Positions 55,566 through 64,000 of a DNA stretch of 64,000 nucleotides are shown piece after piece. The number at the start of each line of letters is the position of its first letter. Position 1 is the first letter of the stretch. Under the pieces are notes generated by a model. That model searched no databases. It saw only the letters and a program-made list of their open reading frames with translations, and had not been told where the DNA came from. The translations under genes were made by a program, and so were the position numbers. Origin of the DNA: Stomoxys calcitrans. Taxonomy: Eukaryota > Arthropoda > Insecta > Diptera > Muscidae. Location: the NCBI RefSeq assembly GCF_963082655.1, contig NC_081553.1, positions 227,367,827 to 227,431,826 of the forward strand, given 5' to 3'.

Positions 55566-56900
55566 TCAAGAATTCATGTTGAGGGTTCGCTTTATATGAG
55601 AGTTACCTTCAGATAAGGTCGCCTCCCTAGCCAAAATGTCTGCGGACTCGTGGGTCGTGAGTTCGTTTTCAACTAGGAGCCTGGTCTGTCCATTTCCAAT
55701 CCTTTATTCCTTACGAACACAATTTTGACAGGCGGACGGCAGTGCCTGGATAGACTTAATATGTTTAGGCAATTAACATACTTGATAGAGTTACATACAG
55801 CGTGACGAGTTTCTCCAATAAAACACTTTGGATTTGAGTGCACTTAAAATGACTATATCTCCTTAAAATAAGTTGCTACTATTTAGCAATAAATATTTTA
55901 AAAAAGGTAACACTTCTAGTTTTATGAAAAGATGGGTAAGATTAATGATCACCTGCAATCAGTCTAACTTTGACAATTTTTGTACTTTTTGAGACTTCAG
56001 CTATAATTTTGTAGTGACAGTTGAAACCCATGGTGAAATCGAAATTCACCACGGCACTACATGTACTTCTTACTTTACTTTTGTTGCGCTTAAGAGGAAA
56101 GTAATCTTAGATAGTTCCGTTTCGAACTCAGAATGTGTTCTACAATGTACTAACTTTATGTGGGTATGTATAGTACTTTAATACACTTGACAAGTCTCCT
56201 TGATGAGGTCCTGACTAAGTAGAAATCGTGTTACGAGAATCCCATGAAATGCTTTTGCAATAGAACTCTGTAGCAGAACTTTTTAAGAACTTTTGTTATA
56301 CTTTTTAATCAGAAGCATTGATGGCCTAAGCTGTACTGCATAAATTGCAAAAAAATCTTTCAAATTTTTAAATATGCCTTATAATGATGTATCTTATCTA
56401 CTTTATGGCACAAGATCCTAAACTCTAATCAGAAGCTAATGTCAATAACTCAAATAGGCCCTGGTAAGATTGGAATGTTACCTTCAAACTTTACAGCTTA
56501 GATGGAAATGGCAACAACGACAATGATTATATTGTGATGTTTGCGTATGATTGGACTGTAGACCATTGTCTTATCTACTGCATGATGTTAACGGATAAAG
56601 ATGCAAAACCACTCATTGCCAGATACAAGTTACCGCTGGCAAACAAAAAAAAAACAATAACACTTTTGTTGGCTATATAATTATAATTGCTATCCATGGT
56701 ATCTATTGTAGTTATAATCAAAATTTGAAAGTTTCTAAGGCGAATGATAATAATATAGACAATTGCAGCTAGCCGCAACATGTTTGATAAACTAAAATTA
56801 TAATTTCTCTATAGAACCAAGTTTAAATATTGTTAACGGTTATATTATTTTGGGAACACCATAATTAGAAACAAAGAAAATTGTAAAATTGTAGATAGGT
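55566..56900. other. Unassigned DNA with a possible tRNA-like scrap
   Basis: 55618-55680 holds CCCTAGCCAAAATGTCTGCG and GGGTCGTGAGTTCG, somewhat like a tRNA-derived SINE head. No other feature is seen. The 56575-56781 minus frame has no domain. Confidence 0.35.
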
Positions 56901-57487
56901 AGGTAGGATAGGATGGGGATTGTGTCCTATAGGCGATCAAGAATTCAAATAAGATCGTTTTTATACAGGGAGCTATACCAAAATATAGATCACTGAAATT
57001 ATACTTGGGAGTCATTTTGCAATATTGGGTCGTTATAAACTGATACAGCCTACAACGATTTCCGCATTAGACTTGTTGATCCCCTTGAAGTAAGCTTATC
57101 CCCTCCAAATTCCAAGCAGAGAGGTACTTAAATATATATGGCCTCCATATAAAACGAACTACGGATATAACTTCTTCTGATCCTAGAAACCTTAGCTTTT
57201 GCCCGATTTGGCAGAAATTTTGTACATGAAGTAAAATTGTGTACTGCAATACTCATAACGAATTCTACCGGATAGGTTCATAAAGACATATAAGCCCCAA
57301 AAAAACCGATACCTCCATATGATTCTTAAGACCATAGAAGCCTCAACCAATATCAATGCCCGATACAATTGTTATAAAATAATCGAAATAAGTTCAAACA
57401 GATTTAAAAACGCTAAATTTTTAGCAGAATCCATAGTGGTGGATACCCAAGATTGGGCGCGGTCAAACTTAGCCCGCTTTTAATTGT
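56901..57487 (+). mobile_element. HINE-like element, hairpin end present
   Basis: The right end is CCATAGTGGTGGATACCC, then GATTGGGCGCGGTCAAACTT, then AGCCCGCTTTTAATTG, a decayed hairpin terminus. Internal units are badly diverged (GATATAACTTCTTCTGATCC). Confidence 0.55.
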
Positions 57488-57737
57488 TTGCCAAATTTTG
57501 GTTTGGTTAAATTACGCAAATATCGGTGCACCTTTCAATGGGATCTGGCGTTTTTGAAATGAAAAGAAAGGGGAAAGTAATGTCCGCTTTTCGAATATCA
57601 AAAAATTAAGTACCCTATTTTCACTGGTGTTTTCTTTTTAAACAAATCGTTCTTCACATATAAGATGGTGCCCAGATGATCAAGACATTCGGAGTCATGT
57701 ATCCTTCCCAGACCTACATTATATAACTTGTATATTT
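57488..57737. other. Unassigned spacer
   Basis: It contains TTAAGTACCCTATTTTCACTGG, related to scraps near 41220 and 45210. No gene. Confidence 0.3.
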
Positions 57738-57862
57738 GTCCATGGTTCAACGGTAGGAACTAGAAGGCATCTTCCGTCTTCTGTTCCTGTGGTATCACAA
57801 TGGACGAAAACGTCTAAGTGAGTCTGATGGTAGACTGCCACTTAAACCTAACCTGACCTATT
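57738..57862 (+). mobile_element. LINE 3'-terminal fragment
   Basis: TGGTTCAACGGTAGGAACTA encodes the same WFNGRN-stop end seen at 21994-22260. It is followed by GGTATCACAATGGACG and a CTTAAACCTAACCTGACC tail. A 5'-truncated copy of one jockey/R1-type LINE family. Confidence 0.65.
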
Positions 57863-58865
57863 ATATGTCAGCAATAGAACAAAAAATAGCCTCGCCACTC
57901 TTTCTTCATAACTTGTGAACTTTATCTTCGTAGCCTTGTTTTTATTTTAGCATTATATAACAGAGGAAGGTTATAAAGACCCATAACTCCCACATTTCAA
58001 TCTGTACGATTACACCTCCACAACCGCAAATTTTTGGAAACTTGCTGGGATGTTTTTTTGTTTAAGGAGTCATCATGGACACAAACATAAGCCTCAAATT
58101 TGAGTTTCAAGAGTTTAACATAGGTGAACCAAATTGCTTCGAAATCGAGGATGCTTTAGCGTGCTTTACGCAAAACTTTGAGTATAACATTTGTATTTTC
58201 GATGTTTTTAAATAATTTTTTAATCGCTTCAATTAAAAAATAAATGCGAAATATAGGAATTTCAATCAATTAAAAATTTATTTGAAAATTTCAATCATTT
58301 TTTAATTGGATCGATTAATAAATTAATTGAAAGTTTTAAAAACTTTCAATCATCTTTTTAATGGGATATGCAATTTCTTTAATTGAAAACTTGTTCCTTA
58401 CCTTTTTCAAAAACTGTGATTGATATTTTCATATTCAGAAAAAAAATAATAATCATTTTCAAAAACGAAATTAATTGACCAAATTAAATTTTTAATTCAG
58501 ACTGCTTCAATCACAAAAATGATAATGAAAAATTTTCAATTATAAAAATTGCACATTCAATTAAAACTTTTTGAAATTTCCATTCAACTTTTTAGATTTA
58601 AAAATGATCGGATCCATTAATTGTTTTATTGAATATAGCAAAATTTTCAATCACAAAAGTTATTGAAAAAAGTTCAGATTCATTTTAATAATGATTGAAT
58701 CAATTAATTTTTAATTGAAAATTGCCAAAGTTTTCAATCACGATCGTAATTGAAAAAAAGTTCAGATTCTATCAAAAATATAATGGAATCTAAAATTTTT
58801 TAATTGAAAATAACCTACATACATTTAAATTGCCTAAATAATTGAAAAATCCAGATTCAATTACA
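57863..58865. repeat. AT-rich segment with TTTCAATCA/AATTGAAA motifs
   Basis: From 58200 the sequence is dominated by alternating AATTGAAAA and TTTTCAATCA-like motifs with loose spacing, giving many weak inverted repeats. 57863-58200 is unassigned. Noncoding. Confidence 0.45.
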
Positions 58866-59738
58866 GCAAGTAAAATTGTGCTAAGTTCGGTCGGACCGAA
58901 TCTTGGGAACCCACCATCCTGGAGTCTAGAGTTTTGGAGTTTTATACTACATACCAAACTTCTGTTAAACCAGCAAAAAAATTAATGCTTCCAGGAACCG
59001 AAGAAGGATAATCGCGAGATCGGTTTACATGAGAGCTATATCAGGCCATCAGGTCTAATTTCTACTGTATTTGGCACAGTTGTTGGAAGTCGTAACAGAA
59101 CCCCGCATACCAAATTTCAGCCAAATGGGACTAAAATTACGCCTTCTAAGGACTCAAGAAGACAAATTGGAAGATCGGTTTATATGGGAGCTACATCAGG
59201 TTATAAACCGATTTTGCCCGTACTTAGTACAGTTCTTGAAAGTCATAACCAACTTCAGAAAAAACTGCAATTTATAAGGGCTCAAGAAGTCAAATCGGGA
59301 GATCGGTTTATATGGGAGCTATATCAGGTTATAGACCGATTTGAGCCGTACTTGGTACAGTTGTTTGAAGTCATAACAGAAAAAAACATGCAAAATTTCA
59401 GCCTAATCGGACAAAAATTGCGGCTTCCAGGGGCTCAAGAAATCAAATCGGGAGATCGGTTTATATGGGAGCTATATCTAAATCTGAACCGATATGGCTT
59501 ATTTGCAATCCTCAACGACCTACACCAATATTAAGTATATGTGGAAAATTTCAAGCGATTAGCTTTACGCGATCGATCGCTCTCGTGATTTCGACAGACG
59601 GACGGACGATCGGCTAGATCGATCGATTCAGAACGCCAAGAACATATATACTTTAGGGGGTCTTAGACGAATATTTCGAGGGGTTACAAACGGAATGGCT
59701 TAGTACGATATACCCCATCCTATGGTGGTGGGTATAAA
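58866..59738 (-). mobile_element. HINE-like element subfamily A
   Basis: The left end is CAAGTAAAATTGTGCTAAG, then TTCGGTCGGACCGAA (hairpin with compensating changes). The right end is CCCATCCTATGGTGG, TGGGTATAAAA. Units include CAAATCGGGAGATCGGTTTA and AAAATTTCAGCCTAATCGG. The frame at 59184-59534 is the translation of these units. Confidence 0.75.
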
Positions 59739-59787
59739 AAGGATTGATTCTATTAATTTTTTTTTATTGAAGACGTTTTTTATTGAA

Positions 59788-61480
59788 ACAAGTAAAAAGA
59801 CGTTAAGTTCGGCCTGGCTGAACTTTGGATACCCACCACCTCGGGTATATATGTAAACCAACTTTCGTGAAAATCCGATGAAAATGCATACCTTATGCCC
59901 CATAGAAGCTATATCGAAATATATTCCGATATTGACCAAATACTAATAAGTACAAGTCATTGTTCAATTGTGTATAACAAAATATTGACTTTTTTAGATG
60001 CTATATCTAAAAATCATCCCATCTGAATCATATACGACACGGATGTTGAAGGGCCTTACATAAATCATTGTCCCAAATTTCGGCGAAATCGGACAATAAA
60101 TGCGCTTTTTATGGCCCCAAACCTTATCTTGAGAGATCGGTCTATATGGCAACTATTTCCAAATCTGGACCGATCTGAGCCAAATTAAAGAAGAATGTCG
60201 AAGAGCCTAACACAACTCACTGTCTCAAATTTCAGCGACAGCGGATTATAAATGCACCTTTTATGGGCCCAAAACCTTAACACGAGAGATCGGTCTATAT
60301 GGCAGCTATATCCAAATCAGGACCGATCTGTGCCATATTGCAAAAGTATGTCGAGGGGCTTTATTTAACTCACTGTCACAAATTTCGGCGACATCGGACA
60401 ACAAATGCGCCTTTTATGGACTTAAAACCTTAAATCGAGAGATCGGTCTATATAGCAGCTATATTCAAATCTGGACCGATCTGTGCCATATTGCAAAAGT
60501 ATGTCGTGGGGCTTTATTTAACTCACTGTCCCAAATTTCGGCGACATCGGACAATAAATGCGCCTTTTATGGACTCAAAACCTTAAATCGAGAGAACGGT
60601 CAATATGGCAACTATATCCAAATCTGAACCGATCTGTGCCAAATTGCAGAAAGATGTCAAGGGGCCTAACGCAAGTTACTGTCTCAAATTTCGGCGACAT
60701 CGGACAATAAATGCGACTTTTATGGGTCCAAAGCCTTAAATCGAGACATCGGTCTATATGGCAGCTATATCCAAATCTGGACAGATCAGTATCATATTGC
60801 AGAAATATGTCGAGGGGTTAAATTTAACTCACTGTCCCATATTTCGACGACATCGGACAATAAATGCACCTTTTATGGGCCCAAAATCTTAAATGGAGAG
60901 ATCGGTCTATATGGCAGCTATATCCAAACGTGGACCGATCAGTGCCATATTACAGAAGTATGTCAAGGGACCAAACGCAACTCATTGTCCCAAATTTCGG
61001 CAAAGTCTGACAATAAATGCGCCTATTATGGGCGCAAGACCTTAAATCGAGAGATCGGTCTATATGGCAACTATATACAATTCTGAACCAAATTGAAGAC
61101 GCATGTCGAGTGGCTTAACACAACTCAATGTCCCAAAAGTCAGCAAAATCGGATAATAAATGTGGCTTTTATGGGCCAAAGACCCTAAATCGGCGGATCG
61201 GTCTATATGGGGGCTATATCGAGATATAGTTCGATGTAGCCCATCTTCTTAACCTGCTTATGGACAAAAAAGAATCTGTGAAAAGTTTCAGCTCAATATC
61301 TCTATTTTTAAGGACTGTAGCGTGATTTCAACAGACAGACGGACGTACATGGCTAGATCATCTCAGATTACGCTGATCAAGATTATATATACTTTATAGG
61401 GTCGGAAATGGATATTTCGATGTGTTGCAAACGGAATGACAAAATATATACACCCCCATCCTTCGGTGGTGGGTATAAAA
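59788..61480 (-). mobile_element. HINE-like element subfamily B, near complete
   Basis: The left end is CAAGTAAAAAGACGTTAAG, then TTCGGCCTGGCTGAA (hairpin), then CCCACCACCTCGGGTATAT. The right end is a GACAGACGGACGTACATGG block and CATCCTTCGGTGGTGGG, TATAAAAA. Internal anchors (CGGTCTATATGG or variants) at 60138, 60291, 60444, 60597, 60750, 60903 and 61056 are exactly 153 bp apart for seven units. Noncoding. Confidence 0.8.
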
Positions 61481-62730
61481 ATTTGGTTAATATTTTTTTT
61501 TTTTTCTATGTATTAAGCGCTCATGAAACGCTGTATGTTTCCAAAATGCTTAGCAGCCGCCCAATAAGATCATGTCTTTGCCTACTCTTTGTCAACAAAA
61601 CAAAGGTTCGACTTAATCAACCATCCCACGATTTAGGTTTTTGTTCCCCGACTGGCAATAATAGTTTACATTTCTTCCATGCTTGACAGCAAGACCAAAC
61701 ATAACTCCATACCCTAATACATGTTACTGTTTACTTTATACCACAAAACTATTTGTTTTTTTGCATATACATATGTAACAAATGTGTATTTCACTTACCT
61801 TCTAAGCACCAAATTCCTTGGGGAGTTGTCTTCTTTCTTTATATGCTTGCTGTAGCTGTGGCCGAATGAAATAGAACTAGCCAACCATCAATAAAAGAAA
61901 CCTGTTCATTTTCAAGGATGCTTTGGAAATTGGCTCATACGACACACAATCATTTGAAAGCAATAGAATTTCACTTGTAGATAACTAATAAATACACTAG
62001 TGTTGACCGAATTTACCACACCCGCATCTTTCTTAAGTTTTCCAATTGCTTGTTTTAATCCTTTCAAACTTTGTTATATTCTTTCACTGAATTCTCGAAT
62101 CGAATTTTTTCCTTTGGATCATTTTTACTTCACATGTCGCGATAAACTGATTTTCCCCCGCAATTAGAAATGTTTATAAACATTGCATTTCAAGTGATGC
62201 AAACTCTATTGTTTTTCGTAGTACAGGTCATGATCTTCATAGAGCTTTTTTGAATACGACACCGCAGAATGCGAATCTCGAGTAGTGAGGTACTGTGTAA
62301 AGTTATCGTCTAACATTGATGTACATAACCTTTGCAATGAAATTAAAAACATTTTTTAGAGCTGATTATTCCCTCATTAATTATTGTCTATATTACCTTT
62401 TCTGCCTTTGTGGTTGTAACAACCAGCATTATATGATTTTCCCCCTATAGTGCTAAATTCCTCTCTACGCATTGTGGTACCAAAAGCATATTCTAGTGGT
62501 GGTTAAGTGCAAAGTGTGGGTTATACCCTATGCAAAGTGCAATGTCTTTGCTTACTATCGACAGCTAAATACAGCAAATTATAGTTAACTTTCACTTGGA
62601 TAGCTCATCATTTAATGAGACCCTTTAACAAAGATAATTTTTTCCAGGCCTCATTAGTTTTAAAACATCAAGTAAGCATCACTTATTTATGCCAGGGTTG
62701 TTCAAATTGTTTTGCGTTTAGTGGGCGGGA
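61481..62730. other. Unassigned DNA upstream of a candidate gene
   Basis: No repeats recognised, in contrast to the rest of the window; this may be host upstream sequence. On the minus strand a donor-like AGGTAAG is at about 61794-61800, but no credible exon adjoins it. Confidence 0.4.
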
Positions 62731-62735
62731 AATTT

Positions 62736-62772
62736 TTTCAGTTGAACGCGTGCTCTAGGTAAAAGGAGTTGA
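62736..62772 (+). promoter_or_regulatory. Possible Inr plus DPE core promoter
   Basis: TCAGTT at 62738-62743 matches the arthropod initiator (TCAGTY). Taking A62740 as +1, positions +28 to +33 are AGTTGA, five of six matches to the DPE consensus RGWYVT. No TATA box is evident at -30; a GTGGGCGGG lies at 62721-62729. It sits about 715 bp upstream of the candidate start codon. Confidence 0.35.
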
Positions 62773-63454
62773 TCGACAAAAGCTTTTCAGCACACACACA
62801 CATACACACTTCCGGTGTAGACATTTTGTGATTGTCGATTGTATGGTGTTGAAAAATGTGCCAAACTTTAGTCTTGGAGTTGCAGTTGCTCTGCATACAT
62901 AATTCTGGAAAATATTTTTGTGTTTATCTTTAAGAAAGAAAAATATGTGTATTGCGTGTTATGTGACAGTGTCCTTAAAACCTCCCAACAAGACAAAACA
63001 ATCAGTGTTCTCTTAAAAGATCTACCTATCTTTACGTAGACAAGTGTGTGCAAAGTGTGTTATCGTGAGACAGTGTCATTTGAAACCTACATTCATCGAG
63101 ACATAACAGTGACCTTTCATTCAATAAAATCGGTCTGTGCGTTTTTTCCATTCAAACAAAGCATTTCTATTCCAATTGAATCTTCCCTAATATGCAAGTG
63201 TATTTCTCTGTCTACCTGTGTTTCCAACCCATTTGGAAGTTTTGTATGTGTGTTAGTGGTAAAGTGTCATCATAAACCAATGTAGGTTATTTTTTCGTCC
63301 CAATATGCATTCGCGTTTCTCCAACTGGATATGTTCCGTGGCTGTGAAATTTAGTGTTCCCATGACAATTTTCAATATATGTAGTTTAACTGTGTCCCTA
63401 GGGAACCAACTTCATTACATAAAATTGTGACCTAGTGCTATCCAATACGATTTC

Positions 63455-63528
63455 ATGGCCAACAAGTATACTTGCCTTTTTGACGATCAATTGCCCAAGG
63501 AATATCAAACGCTGTGTGAAGTTACATG
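63455..63528 (+). CDS. Candidate first coding exon of an unidentified host gene
   Basis: ATG at 63455 is followed by 24 open codons and two bases of a 25th, then a strong splice donor GGTAAGTTT with the GT at 63529. The peptide begins MANKYTCLFDDQLPKEYQ and continues to a Cys-Glu-Val-Thr, with mixed, non-repetitive codons unlike the transposon relics. The upstream 62740-63454 would be 5' UTR; it is repeat-free and contains no better start. The exon ends in phase 2, so the next codon probably begins TG. I do not recognise the protein family; no acceptor or second exon is identifiable in the remaining 470 bases. Confidence 0.5.
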
Positions 63529-63869
63529 GTAAGTTTATAATCATTTTCTTTAAGAAGTCAAGTGTTTGATATATGTGTATGAATCTTTGGAGAACAAAAA
63601 AGTTATTGTCTATAAACATTGGAAATTTGTTAACACAATATTTTGAATGAAGATACCTATCCCTCCCTCCCTCAAGTTTAAACAAATTAGGAGTAAGATT
63701 AGTTTGTATGATAGTCCACAAGCAGATTTAACTAGAGATTTTATACCACAGGCAAAAAAGGGGTAAAAAATTTTAGCCCTAAGCCAGTAATCGGCTTATT
63801 GTGCGCTCTAACTGATCAAAGGTAACAACGAAACGTCTTTACCTGTGCTACTCGCATAATAACGTCGGA
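63529..63869. other. Probable intron start, unassigned
   Basis: Follows the donor. No repeat or coding signal is evident; the minus frame 63398-63721 overlaps the candidate exon antisense and is not credible. Confidence 0.35.
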
Positions 63870-64000
63870 ATCTGTTGTTGTTATAGCCACATTTTCCTGT
63901 GGAGGTGGCGATTCTCGTCAAGCTCCTGTGAGAGCAAACTCATTTCGGTCCAAAGGACTAATCGCCGCAGGGACACGATGGCCGTTGGTTATTTAAAAGC
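63870..64000 (-). mobile_element. LINE 3' end running off the window
   Basis: TGTTGTTGTTATAGCCACA, then CTGTGGAGGTGGCGATTCTC, then GGTCCAAAGGACTAATCGCC resembles the reversed 3' untranslated end of jockey-type elements with a CAA-type tail. Only the tail side is inside the window. Confidence 0.45.

Noticed and set aside
61790..61860. Minus-strand exon ending at AGGTAAG
   Set aside because: Only a donor-like heptamer; the adjoining sequence shows no open frame or coding character.
1..64000. Endogenous retrovirus or LTR element
   Set aside because: I found no paired LTRs, primer-binding site or gag-pol/env order; all reverse transcriptase pieces fit non-LTR types.

Overview
The window reads as intergenic or intronic DNA of a calyptrate (muscid-like) fly. 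I infer this from the AT-rich background, the flood of short degenerate elements built around a phrase like GATCGGTTTATATGGCAGC, tRNA-headed SINEs, mariner-like elements and jockey/R1-like and RTE-like LINE remains. There is no operon structure, rRNA gene or CRISPR array. Nearly all open frames are remnants of transposon proteins or chance frames. The exact species cannot be fixed from the sequence alone; Stomoxys or Musca relatives are my guess.

Layout. 1-3900: unassigned DNA and a degenerate ~130-bp tandem array. 3900-8535: a mariner transposase relic and several members of the dominant repeat family, which I interpret as Helentron-associated (DINE/HINE-like) elements with subterminal inverted repeats, a terminal hairpin and an internal 153-bp tandem unit. 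8535-12700: quiet DNA, then a deleted mariner inside a HINE-like repeat. 12670-15470: tandemly duplicated LINE RNase H relics, including a near-identical 512-bp tandem pair. 15470-17870: a 180-bp tandem array and long palindromes, one split by a snap-back mariner. 19120-22260: a minus-strand RNase H-bearing LINE in pieces, with several internal tandem duplications. 22500-29880: SINEs, MITEs, HINE-like copies and two related repeat blocks. 30642-31989: a very homogeneous 41-bp minisatellite, each unit holding two perfect palindromes. 32700-42400: RTE-like and jockey-like LINE relics; one is cut by a 1.65-kb hAT-like element with an 8-bp target duplication. 43300-51900: a 69-bp perfect inverted repeat, the second snap-back mariner, a 172-bp satellite with a LINE inserted in it, and two mariner pseudogenes. 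52900-61480: HINE-like copies, two of them nearly complete. 62700-63530: the only good candidate for a host gene, a possible Inr/DPE core promoter followed by a short first coding exon with a consensus splice donor. The last ~130 bases look like another LINE 3' end.

Two themes stand out. First, insertions are nested and some can be ordered from target-site duplications (hAT-like in LINE; SINE in HINE; mariner in HINE; mariner in palindrome). Second, short-loop perfect or near-perfect inverted repeats and local tandem duplications recur in unrelated sequences, which suggests local template switching or replication slippage, or less probably an assembly or amplification artefact.
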